In this document: piece by piece, positions 35,802 to 48,309 of the stretch | Layout of the letters: each line of letters starts with the position of its first letter | Position numbering within the stretch: the first letter of the stretch is position 1 | DNA from: Arabidopsis thaliana | Lineage: Eukaryota > Streptophyta > Magnoliopsida > Brassicales > Brassicaceae | Length of the DNA stretch: 64,000 nucleotides | Reading direction: 5' to 3' | Assembly: GCF_000001735.4 (NCBI RefSeq) | Contig: NC_003076.8 | Coordinates: forward strand, 7,998,001 to 8,062,000 | Notes under the pieces: model-generated | What the model was told of the DNA's origin: nothing | Database searches by the model: none | What the model saw: only the letters and a program-made list of their open reading frames with translations | Made by a program: the position numbers and the translations under genes

Positions 35802-36712
35802 ATGGCGATGTCTCATGTCCAGCCTGTGCTTTTCTTCCTCGCATCACTCTTCTTCTTACTGGCTTTGTGCAGCGCCAACGATTTTGAATATTGCACCAGT
35901 AAGTATCGATTTGTTAAGTCTTCAATGTTCTATATTTTTTTTCGTGTGTTTAATTATAGAAAACCCCTATAAAACCAATTAGTTTGACATATGAATTCAA
36001 ATAAATAAGTGGATTTTTTTCTTTCTTAGAAAGATGTATAGATCTAAGTGTTTTTTACCTGCAGAAAATGGACATGATTATGGTGTCGTCTCTTGGATCG
36101 AGGTCTTTCGGGTTGGGCCTCAGGAAAACCCAACCCTCACTATAAATGTATTTGGTACTGCGAGTAAGTAATAGTTTTGAATCTTTTGATGATTTTTCCA
36201 AATTTCAACTCTCTTTTTATTTTCTTTATATAGTTTCTAATATATTTTTTGATAAAATTCTTCGTGTGTATATACAGCGAAAGAAATATCCGCGGGAACC
36301 CTTGTATATGTAGCCTATAGATCTGGGGATTTTACAGGCCTTTTAAAAACTTACGACCTATGTGATGTGAGTTTGGCATGTAACATTGATTCTGAGATTG
36401 AAGCTGGCGACGTGTTTGACTTCAGTCTTAAAGACGTTCTTTATGTTGGTTTTGATGAGGTAACTATTTTTAATACTCTTTGTATATGAATTTGAAGTTT
36501 CCTTAAGAAGTCCTAGGACCAATGTTTTCTCAAGTAATGCTTTTGGGTTCATGATGTTCTTTGTTTCTCATTAATTCTTCTTTTTAACTTGGCAGGGAAT
36601 CAAGTATTCCGTATCTTTGCGTCAAAAAACCGCAGAGGAGGAGGATCCAATAATAAAAATGTGTATCGACTTCAAAGTACCTGCCTCAGCTTCTGCATTT
36701 GTCTCTATTTAG
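35802..36712 (+). CDS. ML-domain lipid-recognition protein, second copy
   Basis: Exons 35802-35898, 36065-36163, 36278-36459, 36596-36712, total 495 nt (164 aa). Signal peptide, then the ML domain, with the same cysteines as its neighbours (FEYCTKNG, DLCDVSLACN, KMCIDFKVP). It differs from the first copy at the strand VVSWIEVFRVGPQENPTLTINVFGTATKEISAG, and has one extra residue in DVSLACN, offset by one codon fewer in exon 2. The protein is secreted or vacuolar. I recall the locus as At5g23830, without a common symbol. Confidence 0.92.
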
Positions 36713-37777
36713 TCACGTTGGCTGATGAAAAGATGTTTCCAACTCTTTCATTATATGACTCTTTCTCGCTTGCATTTTTCCTTTTTTATGTGTTGTCCAA
36801 CAAATAAATCAAATCCTTGAACCGATATCGCTATAGATATTGCTTTGTTGTAATTTTGGCCTGATTAATATGAACCAACATGCCTTTCCTTGAATTTTCT
36901 GGTTGATATTGATCAAAAATAAAGTTTTTTACAGAGGAAATGTTTTACGAGTAGCGGATACGCATAATAAAACGCAGAATAGAACGGAAATATGAGGAGA
37001 CTTTCAAATAATTACAACAAAGTTGGATGATTATGCGATTTGTTTTGGTAACCAGTTGGATGATTTTACTAATTATATGATAGCTCTATAAATTCACAAC
37101 TTACACTTTGCAATTCCCCAATCTTGGTGACTAAGCTAAAACTAAATGAATGCTATCATTCTCCATGGTTTTTCACTTGATCAATTTTTATTTTTCATTT
37201 TTGGTGATGAAATCATATTTCTTAGCTTCCGAAACTAATCATAAACTCTGCAAGGTATAAAGAACCGGTGGTGTGCTAAACATTAGACAACTGGTTAAGC
37301 AACCTTACGCTAATACTTTTTCTTGCTAAGATACAACATCAAGAGTCAAGACATCTCCTTGAGATATATAGGCTGACTTTGCTAGCCGTTAAATGTTAAC
37401 TTTACGTTCTTTTCAAATCTGCAGATTTTAAATTATAAAAAAAAGAAAAAAAATGTGTTTACAATAATTATCTTCGAGACGGACGTGATTGTGAATGAGA
37501 AAACTTGGTAGTTAAGATATAATAAATAATCAATTATGATCATACTAATATTTAAGATTCTCGCTTATAATGTGGGATAAAGAATTGACAATTGATCATA
37601 CATTCATACTAATATTTTAAGATTCTCGCTCTTATAATGTGGGATAAAGAATTGACATTGATCATGTACTAATATCTTAAGATTCTCGCTGATAATGTGG
37701 GAGATTAAAATAATGGATATAATGTATACAGGCTATAGCATCCTGCACTAACGATCCCATCTACTTATTCTGAAGAT
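36713..37777. other. Spacer between second and third ML genes
   Basis: Duplicated flank like that after the first gene, plus a local minisatellite at about 37536-37708 (listed separately). No gene is seen. Confidence 0.7.
37536..37708. repeat. Three-unit minisatellite upstream of third ML gene
   Basis: Three diverged copies of a unit of about 55-62 bp containing TGATCATACTAATATTTTAA, then GATTCTCGCTTATAATGTGGGA, then TAAAGAATTGACA. The promoter of the second ML gene has a single copy (35608-35652), so the expansion came after duplication. Confidence 0.85.
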
Positions 37778-37784
37778 TATAAAA
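37778..37784 (+). promoter_or_regulatory. TATA box, third ML gene
   Basis: TATAAAA in the conserved GATTATAAAATAGCAG block, 96 bp before the ATG. Confidence 0.7.
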
Positions 37785-37873
37785 TAGCAGGCTTGCATAT
37801 ATAGAAGAATAACATGTACCTAACTTTTTAGTCAAACAATCAAAACAAAAAATCCAAGAAGCTTTGAAGAACC

Positions 37874-38777
37874 ATGGCGATGTCTCATATCCAGCCTGTG
37901 CTTTTCTTCCTTGCATCTCTCTTCTTCTTACCGGCTTTGTGCAGCGCCATCGATTTTGAATATTGCACTAGTAAGTATCGGTTTGTTAATTGTTAAGTCT
38001 TCAGTGTTGTATATTATTTTCGTGTGTTTAATTATAGAAAACACCTATAAATCAATTCAATCATTCATATAGGCCTTGATTTCTTAGTTTGACATATGAA
38101 CTCTATATCCAAGGGTTTTGTACCTAGTGGAACTCATCATAAGTTCTAACTTTCACGATCAATCGCTACGGCTGCTGCAGAAAATGGACACGATTACGGT
38201 AGCATCTCTCAGATCTGGGTCTCTCCCTCTGATGGGCCTCAGGAAAACCCAACCATCACTATACATTTATTCGGTTCTGCAAGTAAGTAACAGTTTTGAT
38301 GATCTTCCCAAAGTTTCAAGTCTCTTTTTTTCTTTATATAGTTTCTAATATTTTCTTGATAAAATCTTTCTTATATATATAGGCAAAGACATATCCGCAG
38401 GAACCCTTGTGTATGTTACCTATAGATCTGGGGATTTTACAGGCCTTTTAAAAACTTACGACCTATGTGATGTGAGTGCATGTAACCCTGAATATGTGAT
38501 TGAAGCTGGCACCGACTTTGAGTTGACTCTTTCCGACGTTCTTTATGTTGGTTTTGATGAGGTAACATGCTTTTATAATAAATATAAAGAACCAAACCGG
38601 ATCTGACTTTAATTCACATTTCCATGTACGTCTTTTTTGTTAACTTGGCAGGAAATCAAGTATTCGGTATCTTTGCGCGAAAAGACCTCAGAGGAGAAGA
38701 ATCCAATAATAAAAATGTGTGTCGACTTCAAAGTACCTCACCCAGCTTTTCCTCCTCCTGCATTGGTCTCTATGTAG
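37874..38777 (+). CDS. ML-domain lipid-recognition protein, third copy
   Basis: Exons 37874-37970, 38181-38282, 38383-38561, 38652-38777, total 504 nt (167 aa). Signal peptide plus ML domain. Cysteines are kept (FEYCTKNG, DLCDVSACN, KMCVDFKVP). The C-terminus is three residues longer (a proline stretch, PAFPPPALVSM). Intron 3 is only 90 bp. I recall the locus as At5g23840. All splice sites and the frame are intact, so all three tandem copies look functional. Confidence 0.92.
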
Positions 38778-40125
38778 TCAAGTTGACAGATGAAAAGATG
38801 TTTCCAAGTCTTTGATTATATGAGTCTCAACTTGCATTTCCTTTTGTCCCTTTTTATATGTTCTCCGACAAATAAATTAAAACCTTGGCTTGGTTGATAT
38901 GAACCACCATGTCTTTTCTTTGATTTACTTGTTGATATTAATCAAAAATAAAGTTTTCTGTACAGAGGAATGTTTTACGAGTAGCAGAGATGCATAATAA
39001 GAGCATAGTGGAACAGAGAAATACAGTATGAGGAGACTTTCAAGTAATTAAGCTTTATAGATTGTAGGATCGATAACTCTAAAACCAACACGTCTTTGCT
39101 TTACCCTTATTGAATGCAAGCTTATCTATTATGGAAATTTACTTTGTGTTATATGCCTATTTCGATCCAGTACAAGTAAGGTTTTGATCTTCTAAAAATA
39201 TCTAAATTACAAATCTAAAAAGTTAAAAATCAAACTGGAGCCCTGTTTTGTTGCAAACCAAATATATACTTGCTTAAAAATTAAAAATTAAAGTTGAAGT
39301 CGGACCAAAATAAGAAAAACTCCAATATCAAAAACGAATAATAAATAAATAAAATCCTTATATTTGACGAGTTATTTACGAGATTGGCATTTTTTAGAAG
39401 AGTATTGTGGAATAAAGTATTTCTGTCTGGACTACAAATTTAAATATTTCTTGGTCATGTGAATAGACGAATTTATCCTTAAAAATTTGGAGAGCAAAAT
39501 TCAAGTTATTTAATTATTATTTTTTTTACCAAAAAATCGTGTTGGTTTACAATTTAGGGTTTAGAGTTTAGTGTTTAGAATTTAGGATTTAGGAGAGTGA
39601 AAGAAGGGTAAGATCGTCATTTTACTGAAACAAAAAATGCTTAAAACTAAGGGACTGGGAAGAAATACCTAAACTGAAAGTTTTGGATTGACAAATGCTA
39701 TGGACAAGAACCCCTATATTTCACCTTTGGTGTGTAATATGGGCTAGTTGGCTAGTTCCCTACTTTGGGCTAAGGCCTTGAATAGGCGTGTAACTCTTTT
39801 TTTTCTCCCGCATGTCATTCGAAAGCCTTTATTAAAAGTATCAATGTTGAAGGTATATTGGTATTGCAAGAAGTTTTTTTGGTTTCTAAATTTTCGTTTA
39901 GCCAAGGTTTTGTTTCTCTTTTGTGACTATTTGAAATTAAAACCCTCAAGCATTACCAAAAAGATGAGGCCTTAAAGCAAATATGCCTTAACTCACAAGA
40001 TTCTCTGTCTCTCTCTTCCCTCTTTTTCTTATTCTTTCTCTTTCTTTTTTTGTCCTCTTTCTCCTAAACTCTTTCGAATCTCTTTTTTTCTTTTTCTTTC
40101 TGGCTTCTCCATCAGGAAGATTCCG
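38778..40125. other. Array end and GT90 gene promoter
   Basis: Contains the end of the ML array (to about 39056), a telomere-like run at 39553-39598, and a strongly pyrimidine-rich tract at 40003-40112 just before the ATG, probably the 5' UTR. A 75-codon frame at 39748-39975 lacks any recognisable feature and is not called. Confidence 0.6.
39553..39598 (+). repeat. Degenerate interstitial telomere-like run
   Basis: TTTAGGGTTTAGAGTTTAG and variants: about six 7-mers near the plant telomere unit TTTAGGG, only the first exact. Confidence 0.75.
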
Positions 40126-42741
40126 ATGAGAAACTCGCCGTCCAAGAACGGGTCGGCGGGAGGGCATTCTCGTACTTATACAGACACAATCTGGTCTCCC
40201 TTTGTCAAGTCAGGTTTGGGAATATCTCCCAACAGATCCTACGCCCTAGTCTCCCTCCTCATCCTCCTCATAGTCGGCGCTTTTATCTCCACGCGCCTCC
40301 TCCTCGACACCACCGTAAGTCCCTCAAAACGACACAGTCCACTTGTCGTTTAGCTGAAACTAATTTTTCGGTGTTTAGTTTCTTTATGGGTTTGAATTTT
40401 GTGCCTTTTGTCACGTGAGAGAAGAATTTTCTATTAGTACTATTGATCGGAAGTGTCTTTGGTGGTTGGTGTTGTCGGCCAATCCCGTAGAACACGACAC
40501 GTGTTTGTTGTGGGACTCATTATGACTTTTCCAGTTCAATTAGGCATTAGCTGTCTCCCATGACCATGAGTAGAATTTCGGGTTTAAAGGTTTTTGGGGT
40601 TTTAGAAGGACAAAAAAAGTCCAAATTAAAGAACTCGGTTCTGTTTAAATATTTCGGTTCGATTGGATTCATACAAGTTTGGTTTAATTTATATATTTTT
40701 CTTTTGCAGCAACTTTAGTTTAGATTTAGGTACGTATGGGTAAAAATATATAGAAATTTTTGAATCCATAAAATATTAGTTCAGATTGATATATATTCGG
40801 TTTGAATCGGTTCAGTTCAAGTGAATTACGGTTTGAGTCGGGTTTTTTGCACAAATATGCTAACTAGTCATATCGTTTTCACGGTTTAGGTTCTGCTAGA
40901 GAAAAAAGCCGCGACGACGACGACGACTAAAACCCAAACTCAGACGATAACCCCAAAATACCCTCGACCAACCACGGTAATTACTCAAAGCCCTAAACCG
41001 GAGTTCACACTACACTGCTCCGCCAACGAAACCACCGCGTCATGTCCGAGTAACAAATACCCGACGACAACGAGCTTCGAAGATGATGATACAAACCATC
41101 CTCCGACCGCCACGTGTCCTGATTACTTCCGTTGGATTCACGAGGATCTCCGTCCATGGTCGAGGACGGGAATCACGAGGGAAGCATTGGAGCGAGCTAA
41201 AAAGACGGCGACTTTCCGGCTAGCGATCGTCGGCGGGAAAATTTACGTCGAGAAATTTCAAGATGCATTTCAGACAAGAGACGTGTTCACAATCTGGGGT
41301 TTCTTACAGCTTTTACGGAAGTACCCTGGGAAGATTCCAGATCTCGAGCTTATGTTTGACTGCGTTGACTGGCCGGTCGTTAGAGCTACGGAATTCGCCG
41401 GAGCTAACGCGCCGTCGCCTCCGCCGCTGTTTCGTTACTGTGGGAATGAGGAGACGCTTGATATCGTGTTTCCTGATTGGTCCTTCTGGGGATGGTAATA
41501 AACAAAACACCCGTAATTTTTAAAAGTTTTCTCAATTACACACCAATAGTTTTGAATTGATCAGTTAAACCCAACATTTGTGTTGAATTTGTTGTAGGGC
41601 GGAGGTGAATATAAAGCCATGGGAGAGTTTGTTGAAGGAACTAAGAGAAGGGAATGAGAGGACTAAATGGATTAACAGAGAGCCGTATGCTTATTGGAAA
41701 GGTAATCCAATGGTCGCAGAGACACGACAAGATCTTATGAAATGTAATGTCTCTGAGGAACACGAGTGGAACGCTCGTTTGTATGCTCAGGTAATAATGA
41801 ACAATTAACGTTTTTGAGCTATGCCAAAATCATTGAAGAAAACAGCAGTGTTTAGCTTTTTAGTGTATCTTGTAGGATTGGATCAAAGAATCAAAGGAAG
41901 GTTACAAGCAATCAGACTTGGCAAGCCAATGCCATCACAGGTAATGTAGATTTTTTCTAGACCTTTAATTCGTAGTCAAATATTTGGGTTATGCAAAGTT
42001 AAATATGAAAGACTAATAGTGGTATGGGTTTATGCAATGTTAATGAGCAGATACAAGATATATATAGAAGGGTCTGCATGGTCCGTTAGCGAGAAGTACA
42101 TTTTGGCGTGTGACTCTGTGACTCTGCTAGTGAAACCTCATTACTATGATTTCTTTACTAGAGGTTTGCTTCCAGCTCACCATTATTGGCCCGTTAGAGA
42201 GCACGATAAGTGCCGCTCCATCAAATTCGCCGTTGATTGGGGTAACTCTCACATTCAAAAGGTACATTGTTATTCTATCTTGAGATTCACAGCATTAGAG
42301 CTTTGGTTGAGATGGTCTTGGTCTTCAATAGGTACATTGTTAATCTATGATGAAACATAACTTTTTTTGACGCAGGCACAGGATATTGGAAAGGCGGCCA
42401 GCGATTTTATCCAACAAGACCTCAAGATGGACTATGTGTATGACTACATGTACCATCTTTTAACCGAATACTCGAAACTCCTCCAGTTTAAACCCGAGAT
42501 TCCGCGGAATGCCGTGGAGATTTGCTCGGAAACAATGGCATGTCTGAGGAGTGGGAATGAGCGGAAGTTCATGACAGAATCACTCGTGAAGCAACCTGCG
42601 GATTCTGGTCCGTGTGCCATGCCTCCTCCTTATGATCCGGCTACGTATTACGAGGTTGTGAAGAGGAAACAGAGTACTAATATGAGAATCCTACAGTGGG
42701 AAATGAAGTACTGGAGTAAGCAGAATCAAACCGGCTCTTGA
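40126..42741 (+). CDS. GT90/CAP10-type O-glycosyltransferase, type II membrane protein
   Basis: Six exons: 40126-40314, 40890-41494, 41598-41790, 41876-41940, 42051-42261, 42376-42741, total 1629 nt (542 aa), as I recall for At5g23850 (DUF821). A basic N-tail, one membrane segment (about residues 39-60, YALVSLLILLIVGAFISTRLLL) and a Thr/Pro-rich stem suggest a Golgi or ER type II topology. The catalytic region shows CPDYFRWIHEDLRPW, LRKYPGKIPDLELMFDCVDWP, FPDWSFWGW, WKGNP, CHHRYKIYIEGSAWSVSEKYILACDSVTLLVKPHYYDFFTRGL and HYWPV, all hallmarks of the Rumi/KDELC-like CAP10 family. Acceptor and sugar are not known to me for this member. The C-terminus is not KDEL-like. Confidence 0.92.
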
Positions 42742-44840
42742 ATTTTTCATCTTCATTTCGGTTTTGGTTTGTGTAGAGAAAAAAGAAAATATATATACGT
42801 ATAACCAATGTTGTAGATTACTAGATTTATGTTTCAAGTTTAGGTTATTTCACACGAAACTCAAAATGACCAAATTTCATGTAATAGCTTTAGAAAGATG
42901 AAATATTATTTACGAGCTGATGTCGTTTCTTAGGTTTCCATGCCATATTCTAAGTATCTAAACACCAGCCTAAAAAGAGAGTTTAAATTTGGTAAACGAT
43001 AACGATCACCTTAAGAAAATATTAAGCTCAAGAAGAGTAGTAGTTAGTATAAGATTAAGTTGGTTATGAAACTGATGGTGTAACTTGATGGCCACTACTA
43101 CTCACTGACACCACAAGTTGCTCTAACTTTGAGACTGATATGTTTCTTTTAGATTGATACATTGCTTCTGATATAGGCCATAATCATTTAAAAGCTGTTT
43201 TTGCTGTCTTTCTCTCTAATTTTCACGTCACGTAGGGTCAAATTTCACCTGTTTTATACTATTTCTAGTTGATCATTGAGTGATTTGCACGTTACTGTTC
43301 AGATTAGACCCACCCATCGCACTACAATAGTATTGGATGATTTATAAACTTATATATAAAGCGTAAGCTATCAAACACATCCACACAAAACTAGACTGCC
43401 GTAAAAAAAAAAACTAAATTATGTTTTTTTTTAGTTCAAGCTCTCGAATACATCCACACGAAACTAGATTGCCGTCAAAACAAACAAGTAAATTAAGATA
43501 AATCTTAAAGTCGAATGCACACTGAACAACTAAACTATGTATATACGAAAATCTACTTGCACATGTGCATCTTTTGTTATTACTTATTTGCTTTTTACTA
43601 TTTCATATTAATGATTGCTTCGACATATTGGAATCTAATCTCAAATCACCAAGAAGTAGTGGAACAAATCAATCTTTGTAATTTGTCTTAATTTTACGAT
43701 ATGAAGAAGTACAATTCAAATCTAAATTCTTTAATCCTGAATTCTTCTGTTTGATATCGTCCCTAATTCCCTAATAAATCTAAAACTTTATAAATCAAAT
43801 CGTATGACGTATTACAATTTTACCGTATATAAATATAGTGTATTATTCTTGGTGGTTTTACCGTATATAAAATACATCACAGTAATCCAGTCACGTGCTT
43901 TTCCGTTGGTATCAATCACGTGTCTGTCAAGGTTCGCTTCATGTGCAAGAATAAGAAAAAAGCGGGAGAACAAATAAAAGAAGAAGGAATTTGTTCAGAT
44001 CTCGCAGCCTTTTTATCTTCAAGGTTTCAGTATTCACATGCATCACGTGAGAATGAATACCTGATCCACACTCTGGATCTATCTGTACAACACCCTCACT
44101 GTTTTTTTCCTTATTATTTCAGATCAGATAATGCAGATGTTTATACTTTATAGCAGTTAATGCAGCCTACCAAAAAAAACATTTATTGTTTATGGATCAA
44201 ATTGTGCAATATCTATATTTATAAGTGAAAACATTTTTCCTTCATGAAATTATAATTATGGGATTTAATAAAGTTCAAGAAATACACTGTTTTGTTCTAT
44301 TTTCCCAGTGGGTCTTTTTGCAGTAGAATTAAACTTTTTCTCCACATACTGACAAAAAATATACAGAATGTCTTGCTTTGAAAAAAAAAAAAATCATAAT
44401 CATTTGCAAAGTGGAAAAAATTATTAATTTTTATTTCAAATGTTTTATTAATAGTAAATTTCAGGATATTAATTTATGTCGTGGGCCAACGGACCTAACA
44501 GCCGTTACTTACCTCCGTCATTTGTGGCGGCAATAAAGAAGAATACCAACGTTACCGGTTTGAGTTTATCGGTTTGGTTCAATTGGTTATAACAAAAATT
44601 AATTTATATTCCTAAAAACAGAGAAACACTCATAAAAGTAGTATTTTCACTAAAATACAACCAATTAAATCATAAGAAATAAAATGCATTCGAATTTAAC
44701 AATAAAAAAATGTATTGTGAATAACTGAAAATTCAATAGTTGATTTTTCTGGTTAAGTATGGTACGGTTCACGTAAACCAGTACAGTTAGAACCGGCAAA
44801 ACAACCCAAATGAAAAATCCCGTCTCCGTTATCTATTTAG
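42742..44840. other. GT90-TUB8 intergenic region
   Basis: 2.1 kb, AT-rich. A diverged direct repeat of about 45 bp lies at 43374-43418 and 43449-43494 (ACATCCACAC(A/G)AAACTAGA). A frame at 43920-44153 has no features. The TUB8 promoter occupies the right end. Confidence 0.6.
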
Positions 44841-44847
44841 TATAAAA
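44841..44847 (+). promoter_or_regulatory. TATA box of TUB8
   Basis: TATAAAA 115-121 bp before the ATG, followed by a CT-rich 5' leader (44898-44923). Confidence 0.65.
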
Positions 44848-44961
44848 CCAACCACTTCGTCTTCTTCATTTCTTCACAAGTCATAACCGTTTCAAATTCT
44901 CTCTCTCTTTCTCTTTCTTTCTCAATTTTTGTAGTTTCATACTCTAGCTTACTAATCAAAG

Positions 44962-46528
<1,567 letters not shown>

Positions 46529-48309
46529 CAACAGCTTCTCTGTTTCTCTTAATTCCTTTTTTTTTTTTCTCTTTTGTGTGAGTTTAGTGTCTTCTTATTC
46601 ATTTTCTCTTCTGGTTTTGGTTTTCTTGTGTTGACATTTGGCTATGTGTGATGGTGCATTTATGTCTAAGGCTTAGGAAAATATATGTTTATAAGTCTTT
46701 TCGGGTGAGATTGGATTTGAGATATTGTTCGTTAGTTTTTTTTTCCCTAAACGTTGGTGATTCCATCTGTTTGCTATACCGTATTGTATTAATTACACCA
46801 TTATGGCGTTTTTGCTGGCAGAAATTCTTATAATTCCTATTTGGATTCCCTCTCATATTTGAGGAGATCTTATGAGTTTGTTTTGTGTTTTGTTGCTGCT
46901 ATGTTTAGTAAACACAAATATTTCTTGTGGCAGATCCTTAAAACTCTCTAATACAGTTTTGGTATTTTTGAAGTTTAAGTTATGTAGTTAGGAAATGAAT
47001 CGTAGGTCCCCTCAAAAATCATTGCCGGGGTAGTCTACGTACGTACGTTTGTTCATTTTCAGAGGAACCGATAATGCCCATTTGTTTTCCTTGACATACA
47101 AGCCATTTTTGCTGATGGAGAAGATCAAAGACCATTGAAAGTCACTTTATTGAATTCTAATATGTATTTGTGTATCATATACAACATTTGTAATTGTTAA
47201 GAAGAAGCATCTTAACATTGGAGTTAGGACACTATTATGACTTTCCAGATGAAAGATTATTATGTTTTGGATGATGACAAACAAGTTTCAAGATTCAATA
47301 TTTTGCTTTGAAGTATTGAGACAATCTAAATTTCCTATACACTATTGTTTCTTGAGCGTCATATGATATATACCAAATTTGGATTACTGCGAAAAGTACA
47401 AAAATCATAAAAGATGAAAATTGTTATTTATTGAAAATATCAAGAAAGGCAATCTAAAGGTGAAAATACCGAATGTGCCTCAACACCCAGTCACACTCGT
47501 CTTGGCCTTTCCCCAAATCCATCATCTGTACCAAATTCCACATCCATCAATATATTTTTGTGGTGGATCCTTATAACTCTCTAGTATTTGTATTTGGTAT
47601 TTTTGTAGTTTAAGTAATTTACTTGGGAAACTAATCGAAGATCCCCTCAAGTCTTATGGCCGTTTTCCTAAAATCAGTGATACTTCAGTTTCCATCAGTC
47701 CGCGGATCGTTTGTTCGTTTCATATTATCTTATCTTTCGGTTTAATAAGTTTATGGAAATTCCGAATGGATTGTATCTACTTCTAGTGAATTACCTCCAT
47801 CGTACTGTTTTGATTACAATAAGTATGGATTGTCAAAACAAAAATATTGTAATACTATGATCATCATGTGAATTATTGTAGTTCTTATATTATTTGTCAC
47901 ATTTGGACATGCTTTTACCAATGTAGCAATTTTAGCTAATCTCAAATTCTAAAATCACTACATAAGATCATTTAGATCAACTTGGCTTCGAGTCAAGGTA
48001 CCTGATTATATAAACATAACCAAAAAAATGAGAGTTGGATTCTTTGTTCTTGCTTGATGCTACGTAACATAATCTTTTTTACTAAATTTACTAATTACAA
48101 AGAAGAAGAAAAAGTTAAGAAGAAGAAAAAGAAAAGTCAAGTGTGTACCGCGAGAGTTATGGCCTGAACCTGAAGCATTAGAAGCCTTGAATAACAAAAG
48201 AAAAACATATAACTACACAACTTTAACTGGAATTAATCGAATCTTTACAGTGAATTATGCGGAAAAAATAATGTAATTAACTATAGCAAACTGTAATTGA
48301 AGAAGATGT
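46529..48309. other. TUB8-PAE9 convergent region with possible PAE9 3' exons
   Basis: Contains the TUB8 3' UTR, a diverged direct repeat (46929-47031 and 47561-47664) and, on the minus strand, two short segments with splice-like borders (about 48137-48186 and 47490-47530) that could be extra PAE9 3' exons. No separate gene is seen. Confidence 0.55.
46929..47664. repeat. Diverged ~100-bp direct repeat
   Basis: Copy 1 at 46929-47031 and copy 2 at 47561-47664 share GATCCTTA(A/T)AACTCTCTA, then TTTGGTATTTTTG, then AGTTTAAGT, then GATCCCCTCAA or GGTCCCCTCAA, with a similar order and spacing. Similarity is clear but well below identity. Confidence 0.75.

Larger units (their letters stand above)
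33050..39056 (+). repeat. Tandem array of three ~2 kb ML gene units
   Basis: Each unit holds a promoter (GATTATAAAATAGCAG block), a four-exon ML gene with the same intron phases, and a shared 3' flank (GAGGAGACTTTCAA...). Start codons lie at 33386, 35802 and 37874. The 3' flank after the first and second genes continues with a long shared block (about 35270-35520 and 37215-37430). After the third gene the similarity ends near 39056, which marks the array boundary. Confidence 0.88.

Noticed and set aside
37536-37708. CRISPR-like array
   Set aside because: Units are diverged, adjacent and unequal, with no unique spacers, in a plant nuclear promoter. It is an ordinary minisatellite.
39748-39975. 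75-codon open frame upstream of the GT90 gene
   Set aside because: It ends before the real promoter, shows no motif or splice context, and lies in low-complexity T-rich sequence.
43920-44153. 77-codon frame in the TUB8 upstream region
   Set aside because: No recognisable domain and AT-rich composition like its surroundings.
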